Positions 21,641 through 34,310 of a stretch of 64,000 nt of DNA are shown here, piece by piece. Made by a program: the position numbers and the translations under genes. The notes beneath the pieces were generated by a model. It searched no databases. It was not told the origin of the DNA and worked only from the letters and a program-made list of their open reading frames with translations. Every line of letters begins with the position of its first letter. Position 1 is the stretch's first letter. Source of the stretch: Phalacrocorax aristotelis (taxonomy: Eukaryota; Chordata; Aves; Suliformes; Phalacrocoracidae); the NCBI RefSeq assembly GCF_949628215.1, contig NC_134281.1, positions 39,106,512 through 39,170,511 of the forward strand, given 5' to 3'.

Positions 21641-24532
21641 GTTATTTAATGCCAACGAGGATTTTTAAGGAAATAAATTTCCTTTCCATTCTTTTTAGTT
21701 ATACAACTTGTAAAAAATACATTCGTACATACAGGCTCAAATTTGGAAGTATTTTGCTGCCTCAAAATGCATGTCCCACTTCGAGCTCAGAATCTGAAGG
21801 GCTGGGTTTCCCCGGGGCTGACGCCGTCAGGCTGTGTGTTTGTAGAAATAGATCATCGTTCTGAGGTTTAGGATACATCTCTGGCGGTCACAGGATGAAG
21901 TAGGATGAGTTAGGTTGCTGGTCTGGTAATCTAATTAGGAAAGGCATCCTAGTTGCACATGAACAGGTCCGCTTACGTCTTCCTCGGCCATACCTGACCT
22001 GTGCATTTCCTGTGGTACCTGCAGTACACGCGCTGAGCACTGAGCTGAGCAGGGTTTGCATTTGATGAATGGATCCTACAACGACTTGTGTTGTGTGTAA
22101 TTATCTGATATCTACTGGCAGTATTCACACAGCTGGAAGTTTTTCCTGCTATAGTTCTTTGCCCTAGATATTGTGATTTTTGATCTGTGGACTTCATCTG
22201 TTTCCTGAATTTAGAGTCTGCTGAGACTACAGGTACCAAATAGGAATAGATGAAAATGAAAGGAGGGTTTGTCTTGATAAGATCTCATTATGCATAAATC
22301 TTACAATAAAGAGTAGCTACTGAAAAAAAGAATTTAGGAAGTTAAAAAAAATCCAAGAAATCCATAGTTTTTCATGATTGTAAACTGCTGACAGAGAAGA
22401 TTAAAGAAGAAAAGATGAATGCTGCTGCTTTATCAGTTTGAGGCTTTTCTGTGATGCATGTGATAACAGCCTTAATCAGGGTAATGTACACCACAGAGAT
22501 CTGTTTGATCCTTCCTTATGTTCTCAACTTCCTCTAGTAAGGAACATAATTTATTTTGTTGAAAATAAACTTTTGCTTTTTTTCATTGGGTTCTCATTGT
22601 TGACAGCAACTCTATTGACCTCAATGAGAAAAAGTTCCTGGATCCTAAGTCCAGCTTTAAAGATTTCAGGTTTAGTTACAACAGGTGAAGATTCACTGCT
22701 TTTTACAGTTTTTTTTTAAAATACTGTCTTCCCTTTTCTTACCTTCTGGCTAATGTAGTGTTAGTGATGAATCTTATCAATTCACTGTGTTTCATGAACC
22801 CGAATAAAAGCTGCATCACCCCAATTACATTAAGAAGGGCTCTAGACAAACATGTCTAGCAAACATTTTCTATTTTAAGTCAGAAGAATGAGTGATTCTT
22901 AACAAACCTGGGAACCCTCATATATTAACCTGCATCCCATTCCTTATGAGTAATTTATTTGCCAAGGGAGAATTCCTAGCTTTCTGAGTTGGAAAAAAGG
23001 AACTGAAGTTGGGAAATCTTTTTATTGTGTTATGGTAGATCCCCCTTTATTGATTATGCTCTTCTTAGTCTATCCCTGACTCATGGGTCTTAGGACACGG
23101 TATATAATAAATACTGTTTTGGAGAGGTGTCTTTTATAGCTCATATATATTTTGCTCAATCGTGATGCAGTTTTCACAGCATGATTAAAAATATATGCTA
23201 ATTTGCAAGTCATTTAGGAAACTACTAAAGATACAAGGTAATTAATGGTTTACTGACAACAATACTAATTTCTTTTTAACTGCAGCAAGCCTTCAAAGCT
23301 ATAATTTCAACCCTAATGCTTGCAGCAAAATATTGCTGCAGTTCAACAGAATTTTTGTTTTGAACTTTTTGTCATTAGTCAGACTTCCTAATGCATAGGT
23401 TTCTGTTTACGCTCTCTAAGATAATCCAAGTCTAGAATAATTATTGAATCCAACTATTCATGGTAATAAATTCTTCTGAAATCATTTCAGTTGGTTGTTT
23501 ATTCATCCTTTTAATAGTAATATTTTATAATCACTTAACCTGATAGTTGATTCCAGGGAATAATAGATTTTAATCATTTTCACCATTGCTCTGTCCCCCA
23601 AAATTTCAAATAATGCCTAAAGTAATGTTGGTGATTCAAGAGATTCAGTGGCAGAGCTAGTAAACCGCTCCAGGAAATGCATTTTGTCTGAGTGATGAAA
23701 GCGGAGGTGTTCACCATTTGTCCTTAGTAAAGAGTCCTGGGAGAGATTTTGTAAGAGCAAAACTATTTACGCTGGTATTTAACTGAAGTGTAAATCCCCA
23801 AATTGCTTTTTTTTTCCTATGGAAATTGTGGTTACAAAACAGCAGAAAACACATATGTTGTTGTGTGCTGCTGAAAGCTACCTCATCTCCCATCTGATCA
23901 TGCTGGTCTCCCTTATCCTTCAGTGTTTGGTATAAACAGCCTTAGGTGCAGACCAGGTCTGCAATCTTTGTGCCGAGTGGAGAAGATGAATTAATATGCA
24001 ACTCATTGTATTTGTGTATGAACGTTTGGTTAAGTAAATAAAATGTGAGTGTTGTGGAATCAGGCCAGTAGTTAGCAAAGTACTTTCTGTGACCCTTTGG
24101 AACGCAATATGTCGTACACAATATGTTGTTAGCACAATAGTATTTCTTACTTAAACAATTAGTGCCACTGGAATTTTTTCTACCCTGTGGGTGTATGGTA
24201 TTTCATAAGTAATATTATTAAAAATATCTGGATATTTTCTTTGGTTAACTGAAATTCTCCTTTTAAATCTGAGCACATAGCTTTTTACATAGTGTTTGTA
24301 TTCTTCTTTTCCTAGATCTCTGAGGGGTGAATCAAAGAAGAGAGCTTATTGTGAAGAAGTTAACTGAATAGTGAGTATCTTTTTTCTATCTCAAAAAATC
24401 TGGAACTTGAATGTCGACAAACTGTTGATCAGAGTCTGTGGTAAAATAGTTAGAAGTCCTGGTCACAGTTCAGTTAAATGGGCTGTATCTAAAGATTGTG
24501 GGGCATTTGCAGTATTGTTTTTTCACTTACAG
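21641..24532 (+). other. Region between the CpG island and first recognised LRRIQ3 exon
   Basis: This AT-rich stretch should hold the 5' UTR and start-codon exon of LRRIQ3. I could not find a clean start exon. The nearest candidate (24316-24440) is preceded by ttcctag and ends at gtaaaa, but reads with stops in the frame most like LRRIQ3. Confidence 0.4.
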
Positions 24533-24606
24533 TATGCATCCTTTCAAATAATTACATCATCAATATTTATTCACTTGGTGTTGTGCTGGAACTCCATGCA
24601 TGTCAG
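24533..24606 (+). CDS. LRRIQ3: LRRIQ3 leucine-rich-repeat exon
   Basis: The exon has 74 bases, acceptor ttcacttacag|TA and donor TGTCAG|GTAAAT. The frame starts with two bases completing a codon from the previous exon. It contains LRR-type SNNYI followed by LELHACQ, where the usual conserved Asn of the next repeat is Cys. Confidence 0.8.
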
Positions 24607-25694
24607 GTAAATAATAATACTTTGTGAAGATGCAAAACCAAAGTTGATTTGTCTTTAGACTTGCATAATTGTATTCCTTGGGAGCAACATTTATTTTGAG
24701 TAACATATGATTTCTTCGTAGAGGAAGCTCTTCTGACTGAGCATATTAATTTTTTTCACTAGGAACAGGTGATTATATCTTGGGCTCACAGAATTTTTGC
24801 CATTTGTGATAAAAAGGCAAGTATTTTTCCGATACATACCCTGCTGTGTGGTGAGAAGGCCTGATACCAGGAGTTTCAGTGTTTGAGGTCTCCCTTCCTT
24901 TATAAAAGAGTGGAAGGTATAATGGTGATAATGTGCTTAGTTACCCGAGAATTCAAGATTTTTCAGTATTGAAATAGATTTGGCTTAAGGGCTGTAGTTT
25001 GGAAAAAAAAAATCTTTGCTGTACAGAGAGTATTTCTACATGTTTTAAATGACATAAATAAAAGGAAAAGTCTATATGACAGCTTACATATTGTAAGCTG
25101 GTAATGATTTATTGTTCCTACTGTGCATTGAACCGCTTCATCTGGCTCTCTGTAAATGGTTAAACCAGGAAGGCATCTGCTGCTTCCCCTATCCCCAAAC
25201 TTACTTGGAGGGTTTTTCTGTAGGTATTTGGTATATGCTCTCCAGTTCTTGGTTTTAATCTACTATTTAGTCTTTCACTTCATGAGGCAAAAAGTTGAAC
25301 TTTAATCTGCAATTTCACATTTGGCCTTCTGACCTCTATACGTGCTAGAGGTGAGACAGAACAAGCCAGAAAAAGGAAAATTCTGCAACGCTGCTTAGAA
25401 CAACCTAATCCAAAATTCCAGTCTGATGGATGATTTGCAGTAAGTCCAGTTTTCCAGAAGTGTAAAAAGATGGTGCTGTACTGAATGGCTGAAAGAGTGC
25501 CTAGTGTTTCATAGCGGCTAGTGACCTCTGAGTTTAGCGTGACCATCCTGCAGTCATGAAGGTTCAGCCCTTGTCTAGTCAGTAAATTTACTTTTATTAT
25601 TCCAGTATTGAGCTGTCCGGTATATAATATTTTATAATCTTAGGTGTTAATAAGTTACATTTTTCTGAAGGATGAATTTTCATCATTATTTCAG

Positions 25695-26015
25695 ATATGG
25701 CATCTTCCAGGTCCAGTGTTTTGGGAAGGCATGAAGGAATTAAGTCTACTGTTCCTTCATGATAATGAAGTTGGAAAAATGGCTAATGTGCATTCATTAT
25801 CTTTCAGTTGGAACCTGATAAGCCTCACCTTGTTTGATACTCCACTGAGCCTGAAAATAGCCTGTAGGCATATTGTTAATGGCATTTTCACCCTGAAAAC
25901 ACTGGGTTACTGTGTAATTTCTGATGAGGAAATTACTGGGAGATGGAAGCTCCCTGACAAATAGAAATGTTTTTGCCGTTGTCTACTTCTTGATGCCTCT
26001 CCTGTTGCTAGAGAG
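25695..26015 (+). CDS. LRRIQ3: LRRIQ3 leucine-rich-repeat exon with nonsense codon
   Basis: The exon has 321 bases (107 codons, phase 0 at both ends), acceptor attatttcag|ATA and donor GAGAG|gtaagc. Codon 90 is TAG. The preceding 89 codons are clearly LRRIQ3. The 17 codons after it still align without gaps to the end of the mammalian exon as I recall it. Confidence 0.8.
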
Positions 26016-29000
26016 GTAAGCTAGCTCATAGCACGCTGTTCTCTAAAAGGTTCAGTTGTGAGAATGTTTTTTCTAACTACATGGCTCTTGTTTGATTAGA
26101 CCTTCATTAACACAATATTTTACTGAACTGTGTTCAATCTAATAGGATTAGGGATCTGTTACTGAAATTGTTTATTTAATGTGGCTGCATAATATTTTTC
26201 AGGTGATGTGGTGGATCTGTATGGTATCTTGTTTCAGAATGAAACATTTATGTATTAAGAACAACGCTTAACTGAATATATGTAGTCCACTTAGCTCACA
26301 CTAAGTTCCTAATTCTTTTGTCTGTCATCTTTCTGTACATTTCCTTATCTGTTTTCTCTAGAAGTCTTTTCAGCACACCTTTTCTCATCTTGGCTAGATT
26401 TACAGCTAAACAAAGTATTTCTCGTTTACTACAAAATCATACTAACTTATTTTCCTCTATATTCACGGCCTTTCATTGGGCCTTTTAAAACTTCCCCACT
26501 TATTCTTTGTGTGAGTCCTTTCTAAACATTTTAATTATCAATTCTGTTACGTTGTCTTTGGGGAACCCAAGTCCTTTGCCTGAAAGCAGATAGGGAAAAA
26601 CTCATTCTCCTGCCTCTAACCATTCTCTAAGCCTAGTAGTTATTGTAAAATATTTTCCATTTTCTAGGCCAGTGGGCATATGTTAAATCTTTCATCAAAA
26701 CTGGCTACCTGGAAACATTTCATGATAAAACTATGGTTTTAATACAAACGTTCATCAAAATCCATGACTTACACACGGGCTCTCATGTTACTCTTTGCGC
26801 ATAGGACAATATTTTTTTGTATGCTATTTGTAGATTGATTGTTGCCTTGGTGGCTAAGGATAGCAAAGACACCACCAAAAACATTTAAATTGTCTTTTAA
26901 GATTTCTGACCATGTTTCTGTAAACGATCACTCACTTTTACTCAGGTCCCTTTTGATGTAACAAAACTAGTGCTTATGGAAATAATTTCAAGGGCCTGTT
27001 AATAGTCAAACATTATTTAATCTATACAGTTTTAAATATGCTAGTGTTTTAAAGCATAGTACTTTCAGAAGTAAAAAAAAAAAGTATGAGAAATTCCGTG
27101 CACAGAACAGAACGTGCTTTTACTTGACGTAGCATAATTTGATTTTATAGGCTATGTAAATCCACTAATATTAAGATATATGAAAATTTCAGTGTTATTT
27201 GTGTTTCCCAAAGTATGGTCACATGAGATACTACCTCAGAATAAAAAAATACACAGTGGCTGTACTGTGAGACAGAACATTGGATCTACACAACTCTAAA
27301 CTTGGTATCTTTCATACCCTATGTTTTTGAGGATGTTCTATTAGAACTATATGTATTGGAATTATATGCATGCTGCATTCAGCAATATACTTCTTTTGTC
27401 ATTGAGGATGAACTTTTGGAGTCTCAGCATTTGTTTGCTAACATACTTAGTTTAATTTGTTAAAGTCAGGTGAATGGCAGAAAACAAGTACTGTAAATAG
27501 CATCTCTACTGCAGGGAAAATCTTTACTGCATTTTCATTTTATCTCTTACATTGTTAAGAATTTGATTGTATTTCATTGTGAAGATGTAAAATAACTCAA
27601 TTTGCATATAAAACCACCCATACTTCATAACTACAAAAGCAATCACTCCAGTAATAATATTAAAAAGCAGAAAGTATTTGGTATCTATATTTATTCAGTT
27701 GGTTGCCTTTATCCAAAAGTTTGTGTTTTGTCAGATCCCAATGCTGAAACTATTTACAGAAGTTATCCAAAGTTCATGCATTTTACTTTTTGATGAAGTT
27801 AATATACGTTAATCGATGCAGTTCTGTTGGTCAAAACATTTCTTCATTCAAGCCTTTTTTGATAAGTCTGTGTAGCGCATCCAGCTGTGTAGATGACATG
27901 GTTTATTTTGTGTGCTTTTCTCTCTGGCTTGTATGTTTAGCTGTGCTTTTACCAGGGAGAACAATTTGTGCTATTCCACACTGTTACTTGTGTACTTGGA
28001 TTGGAGTAATTTTCCTGGGCCTGGAGGCTTTCTGCAGGTTGTTGACTTTTTAACATATAGTTGTCTTATTATTTTCATGATGAAGGGTATGTTCTTGCAG
28101 CTTTGTACAGCAAGGTTGTACCTAACGCTTTTTCTTTACCACCTCTACTGTCTAGAATAAGAGTGAATTAATGGAATATCAAATCAATCAAATCAAATAT
28201 TATTCTTCAGAAGGGGGAGAAGTGGGGCTAAGTGCATTTGACAGAATTTACTACTTTTGATTCTCACAGGCTTTGGTAACCTGTAATATATTTATGCACT
28301 TTTTGTTGGAATAAAATCGTGTTCTCATGAGCAAGTGAGGCAGCAATGCAGAAGAATGCCTGTGGAGGAGGTGAAATACACAGTTACTCAACATAGTTCA
28401 ACACGGACAATAAAAGATAGGTTTTGAGGATAGTTGGCTCCTTCCCTCCCCAGAACAGGTGGTGGTGTAAGTGCAGCCTTTGCTTTGGTTACCAATTTTT
28501 TGCAGAACTGTAGTTTCAAGTATAGTAGAGTCAGTTTTGGCCTTGACCTTTCTGTAGTGACAGCTAAGACCCATGGAATTTATCCTGCATAGGTTGTTGT
28601 TCCTGTCTTTAAATGATGTTGTGTTTGCTTTATATCTGGTTAAAAGCTCTTGGGGTTATTTTTTCCAGAGAAGGACTTGCCCTTTGGGTGATCTTGTGAA
28701 AAATTCCCTGTTCATGATTGGTGCTATAATTGGAACTTTTTGGTATTTTTTCTATTTCTTCAACTCACATTCCTTTACTGAGGATCATTTTTTATTTGTA
28801 TTATGTCTGTCAGAATTTTAATCAAGACAGGCAGAGGATCAAGGCATTATTTTTCTGCCTATTGATCCTTTTTATTTCAGTTTGTTTCAGCGATATTTTA
28901 GTCTTTTTTTACTTGGTGGATAAATAAAAAAGATAAAAGAATTCTGTGCCCTAGTGATAGTTTTCTTGAACTACTAAGCTTGTGAAGAGTGACAGAGTCT

Positions 29001-32000
29001 GTATTATTTTAAAGATCAAGTTTTTCCTCTGGGAGAGTGACATTTTCTCACTCTAGCTACATAATTAAAACCAGTCTCGGAACACTAATGCTGTGGGTAT
29101 GCAGAGTAGTGTGCTGCCTTTGGGGAAAGCTGATGGAGCTGGTTATTAACCACTGTGCTATGACTAGGACGTCAGTGTGTGTACCTCGAGAACCTTGTGA
29201 GGTTCCTTTCGTGTCTCAGAAGCTGCATTTGAAATGATGGGAAGGGGTCTTGCTCATGCTGTTTGATGCATGGTACCTGAAGAGCTGTAGTCTTTGTTAG
29301 CAGAGGTAGGACACCTCTCTAGTTCACTAACTGGCTGCAGCTCTTAAAAATGCCTTCTGGGGAAAAAGCCTTAAAATGGAGAAACAGTATCTCCAGAATT
29401 TTCTGTTCTTCTGTAGTGGCCTGTCTGGTTGTGCTTGTTATTTTTTATAATTCTTGAGTTATGGTAACTTCGTATGCAAGCAATCCAGAAAAAAACAGCC
29501 TGTGATTTTTATTAACTCATAATTAGTAATGTGGAGGATAAACGACAACCGCCACATGGCGGGAGGATAAACGCTGTGCAGGTTAGTGGTGACTTCCAAC
29601 GGCACTGGGCTATCAGAGTAGTCCTGTAAGGTGGGAGCTGCTGGCAGTTGCCCCTCAGCCGCGTGCTCCGGGGCAAGCTTGCTCACCTTGGTAGCAGGCT
29701 CTTGGGTGAGCTTGCCTGGAATAGCCCTCTGCAGCATGGCCAAGCATCTACTTGCTGCTGGCTGCGGGGTGAGTAGCTTGCTGCAGGGGTGGCAGAGCAA
29801 ACCGGGCGCCTTGGCAACAGCACAGCATCCCTTCATCCCACCTGGCAGCCTGCGTGGAATGGGTGGGAGGCACTGGGGAGGCCCTGGAAGACACAGCAGC
29901 GAGTTAGAAGAGTGAGCTGAAAAGTGATGGGAGGTGAGAGGAGGGAGAGCAGAAGTGGTGCTGCAGGAGAGGCATCAGGGAGAAAGTGGAGAGCATGGCA
30001 CGGCAGGAACAGTAGTGAAACCAGCAGCAGGAGGCACAGCTTGACAGGGTGGAATAGCAGCTCCATCCCCAAGTCAGCTGGGTGCAAAGCACACTGAGAG
30101 GGTGATTTATCAAAAGGATAGAGGAGAAAAGGTTGAAAAGAGAAAAATGATACCTTGCTTTTATGTTTTGCTGGAAGATTGTGTGTGTGCTGACGTGATT
30201 ATGAGGAGGACATGGGCTTAATTCTTGCCAGCTGTATCTGGTGCCTGATACCAAATACTCCAAATAGGTACAAGGAGTATTACTGTACACTGGTAATTTT
30301 GGGTTCTTAAAACAGATAGCAAGGTTAAGTGCAATCATTGCCATGGTGACAAAGCTTGCACATTTTTCTGCAAATTGGACACAAAACACATTGTCTTATT
30401 TATCCCAGTGTAGTAGACAAACTGTTTTTATTACAAAGCAACAAGGCTTGCAGACTTTTATGTCCAAGTCTCATTTTGTCATTCCAGGACAGAAAGGAAG
30501 TGGTGCTGATGCCCTGGTCATTTTCAGACAGAGACAAGTAGCTGTAATTCCTAAACACAGCTGTATTCTTAAATGAATAGCTGTTCAGGGCAGGGACCTT
30601 TAACATTTTTGTTCTTCATGCTTATGCATTTTATGGGTTTTTATTGCCATATTACATATTACCATAAAAACCTTGGTGTCTCCATAATGGCTCGAAAAGC
30701 GGTTCATTATTATGTTAATACGAAGTCCTTTGCAGATAATGTTTTGTCAATCTTTTTGAAGTACTGTACGTTACATTCCAAAAATTATATACTTATTCTT
30801 TATACTTACTGAATATTAAATGTGACTAGCAAGGGTTTCCTTGAGATTTGAAGATCTCTTCCAGACAATGTTTCATTTGATTAAGCTCTTCTTTCTGTAA
30901 CAGACCAGAGTAAAAACTTTCAGGACAAAAAGTATCTTTTTATAAAAAACATGCTAATTTTTCTCATTTCTGATACATTAAAATCAGCCTCTGCATTTAA
31001 GCAAGGAATATCTGGGTAAAATTAATTTAGAATGACTAATGTTCCTTCAGTAACAAACCCAGATTTAAATTAAACCAAAGGTGAACCTGGTACCAAGTCA
31101 TTTTCAGTATCAAGTGCCAAATGCACGAGAAAAAGAGTAAGAAAATTCCTGAAAACTGTAATTCTAGAATTTAACGTATTTTTGTGTGGTAAACATACAG
31201 AAACATATGAATATGAAATATGTGGAAATCCATGTTTAACATTTTATGTGATAAAACCCTCTCTTTAGGCAGTAAGCCAATAATATAAGAGGAATACTAC
31301 TCTAGAGTGTCCACACTTCAGTTCCCAGCAGTTGTGGGCTTGGGGGAGGAGAGGCTGGGCTTTCCTTTCCCTGGGGCTGAGTGCTCCTGTACCCATCGCC
31401 ATGCCACACTGCTTGTCCTGCCCTCCCACAGGCAGAATTATGCATTCCTTAAAGACTGTTCTTTTGACCACTTTTGGATTTAGCATTTTCAAATGGAGTT
31501 GTGTTTGCCTGTTTTGTACTATGGGAAACAAAGTGGGAATCTCCAGTCTCCTTTCTGATCCTTACAGGATTTATTTGAATACTTGTTTGTATTTGTGCAT
31601 TTGTATTTATTTTATTCCTTGTCAATATTTGTGATCTTCACTTGAATTTTTATCTATGCCTTATATAATTTCCATTTTCCATAAGTGAACTTTTCACCCA
31701 CCACATCTTTTCTAGTCAGTGTAACCAGAACTGAACAGTATTCTTGGTGGCAATATACAATTGACCTTTAAAGTGTTACTGTATCCAACTTTATTTCTTT
31801 GACACTCATTTATTACATACTATTGTAACATTATTTCATTGATGGTGCACTGTTTCATTTCACGATTGTATGGGTATTTTAGACGTCAATGAAATTTATC
31901 AATAACAGATCGTATTATCAGAAAATTCTTTAAATGTGCATTACTTTGCTTTTATCAACACTTAATTTCACCAGCTGCTCTTTGTTCATTTGCTTACCTC

Positions 32001-33431
32001 TATCGCATTCCTCTAAAGATCCTCCAGGCTCTATTATCCTGTTAATTTCATGAGATGCACTTTTTGCCATTTCACAAAATGAGAGTTGTTAAAGATGGTA
32101 AGATGATAAATCCTCCTTGGAGGTCTGGTGAGTGCCCTGAGTTACACTGACCGTGTTTGCTAGTATGCTGCCCTGTTAAAATGCTAGCAGAGAGCAAGGA
32201 GGCATTTTTCTTTCTGCTCAGAAACTTTGCTGCTTTGTCCATAATGTATTGGAGCTTTTATTTCTGTTTTGGTATCAGTCATTTTATTTGGCACTGAAGG
32301 GGGTCTTACTAGTGGTCCTTAATTTGCAGGATTACTTCTGTCACCTTAAAAAGACGTGGCTTTTACCATACACTGGCACTCCTATGTAGCCACTGATTTT
32401 AAACAAGAGAGAATATTTTCTGTTAACATCTCACCCTTGGGCTTAAACATCCTTCAAAGAAACCCCAAGTTAATACTGCAGTTCTGCACTAGATTACATG
32501 GGGTGAGGTCCTGTAATTGATTTCAGTGTGAGAATCCACTCTGTGCATGCAGTGAACCCTGGATAGGGGTGGAAGGGGCATAAACAGAGATTTGGGTTTT
32601 TGTGACAGTGAGATTGAGTAAATTTGGGACCAGAAAGTGGGAAGATTTCCTCTCACTGCCTGACAATGGTACTACAGTGCTGTGGGAAAAATTGCTCCTG
32701 TTCGTGGTACATCATGGATTCAGTTCTTGTTTATCGCTGCCATCAGTTCTTGGGTTGTGTCTGCGTGAGAATGGTTATGTCTAACGCTGTTCAAGTGAGA
32801 AGAAATATATAACTCATTATACCTAAGTAGGATTGTTGATTGTAAATAAGTAAAGAGAGGGAAGACTCAATCATGCTTACCAGAGTTGTCTATTTTTCAT
32901 GTTAACATCTATAAAAAGAAAGTAAACTATAACAAGTCAAGCAGTAACCCTGGGGCAGATTTCCCTTTTCAGCAGACAGACTCACCATATGAGAAGGCTG
33001 TGCCATTCCTAGTTTGGATGGATCTAACTTTGAGTGATTTAAGTAGACCTATCTATAGCCTATTTTCTTTGTTATTGATGGCAGCCAGTCAGTCCACCCC
33101 AGCTTGGCAGACTTCTTGCCCAAAGGATCTGAGAAGATGCTTGTGTTTGTATTGTCTCTGCATGTATCTCTGCATATTGTATATGAAAAAATTCCTTCAT
33201 TATTCATCCAGCTTGCTGAGATATGTTAAATAAGCTTTGAGGAGTTTAAATATGGATTTTCTTAAATTTTCTAAAATTTCAGACTAGGTATTTCATTAAC
33301 AGGAAACATTTCAATATGGCTGTTCACTTAATTTAAGCTGCAACAAAAGAATTAACTCTGCTTTATTCCAATTTTGAGTACTACCTACTTCTTTATATAC
33401 TATGAAATAGTCACAAAGCTTTTTTTTACAG
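26016..33431 (+). other. LRRIQ3 intron or decayed gene body
   Basis: This is about 7.4 kb of AT-rich DNA without a recognised exon. I looked for the expected IQ-motif exon and found only an unconvincing candidate near 32609-32790. A moderately GC-rich patch lies at about 29560-29920. No CR1 or other mobile element was recognised. Confidence 0.45.
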
Positions 33432-33597
33432 TAGAATTCCTTTGCTTGAACTTCCACTGTGGAGACATTATGTCAGAGATGAAGATAAATGAATTAACAG
33501 GCAAAGCACACCTTCAGTGTGATAGGAAAAACTTTATGTACCACATCATTAAACCAGAACAGAACACTAAGGGTGAAAAGCATTCATCTGCAAACGA
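33432..33597 (+). CDS. LRRIQ3: Candidate later LRRIQ3 exon
   Basis: The 166-base segment is bounded by a strong acceptor (ctttttttttacag|TA) and a strong donor (AACGA|gtaagtg). It is open in one frame throughout, encoding MSEMKINELTGKAHLQCDRK, then NFMYHIIKPEQNTKGEKHSS. The piece SEMKINELTGK resembles a CELKPKDLGMK-type stretch in mammalian LRRIQ3 as I recall it. The similarity is short, so the exon call rests mostly on the splice sites, frame and position. Confidence 0.4.
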
Positions 33598-33716
33598 GTA
33601 AGTGCACTATTCAAAACATTTTTTCTAAGAAAAATGAACTCTGCAAACAGAAGAAAGAACCATTCTAAGAATTCTGGGAAAATCTGATAAAAGCAGGGAC
33701 TACATATAGGAAATTG

Positions 33717-34310
33717 TCACAGAATCACAGACTGGTCGAGGCTGGCAGAGACTTCTGAATGTCATCTGGTGCAACCCCCCTGCTCAAGCAGGGGCACCTG
33801 GAGCCGTCTCCAGATGGCTTTTGAATATCTCCAAGGATGGAGACCCCACCACCTCCTTGGTGGTACTCAGTCACCCTCACAGTGGAAAAGTGTTTCCTGA
33901 TGTCCAGAGGGACCCTCCTGTGTGTCAGTGTGTGCCCGTGGCCTCTGGTCCTGGCTCTGGGCACCACTGAGAAGAGCCTGGCTCTGTCCTCTCCGCACCC
34001 TCCCTGCAGGTGTTTATACATATCGATAAGACCCCCCTGAGCCTGCTCTGCTCCAGGCTGAGAAGTCCCAGCTCTCTGAGCCTCTCCTCATAGGAGAGAT
34101 GCTCCAGTCCTTTCCTCACCTTGGTGACCCTTCGCTGGACTCTCTGCAGTATCTCCATGTCTCCCTTGTACTGGAGAACTGGACCCAGCACTGCAGGGGT
34201 GGCCCCACCAGTGCTGGGTGGAGGGGAAGGACCTCCTGCCTTGACCTGCCGGCAACGCTCCTCCTAACACATCCCAGGACACCATTGACTTTCTTACAGT
34301 TATGTGGACG
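33717..34310 (-). repeat. CR1 LINE 3' fragment
   Basis: Reverse-oriented CR1 3' end, opening with the tail TCACAGAATCACAGACTGG. It continues through blocks for the aggatggagaccccaccacc and gaggaaaggactggagc-type CR1 segments on the complementary strand. The minus strand reads RVQRRVTKVRKGLEHLSYEE, a typical CR1 ORF2 C-terminal segment, with later frame breaks. The right boundary is approximate. Confidence 0.9.

Larger units (their letters stand above)
24533..26015 (+). pseudogene. LRRIQ3: LRRIQ3 leucine-rich-repeat exons with an in-frame TAG (partial, possibly decayed gene)
   Basis: LRRIQ3 is a leucine-rich-repeat and IQ-motif protein of poorly known function. Two consecutive exons are recognisable. 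Exon 24533-24606 encodes CILSNNYIINIYSLGVVLEL and ends CQ. Exon 25695-26015 encodes IWHLPGPVFWEGMKEL, then FLHDNEVGKM, and CVISDEEITGRWKLPDK. The junction is in phase, and the order matches LRRIQ3 as I recall it. After LPDK comes TAG (25962-25964), where mammals have Phe. The frame then continues for 17 codons with weak but gapless similarity (SPVARE at the end) to a consensus donor GAGAG|gtaag. The exon is therefore intact except for one nonsense codon. A truncated LRR-only product, a sequencing error or a pseudogene are all possible. No clear IQ exon was found downstream. Confidence 0.7.

Noticed and set aside
24371-24610. Open frame of 79 codons overlapping the LRRIQ3 exon at 24533-24606
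   Set aside because: It reads through intron sequence in a different frame from the one matching the leucine-rich repeat.
32602-32790. Possible IQ-motif exon of LRRIQ3 (tgacag acceptor-like and AA|gtgaga donor-like sites)
   Set aside because: Neither frame gives an IQxxxRGxxxR pattern. The best frame has stops just after the acceptor and only loose similarity.
32886-33233. Plus-strand open frame of 115 codons near the candidate LRRIQ3 exon
   Set aside because: There is no similarity to LRRIQ3 or any family I know. The frame ends without a convincing donor.
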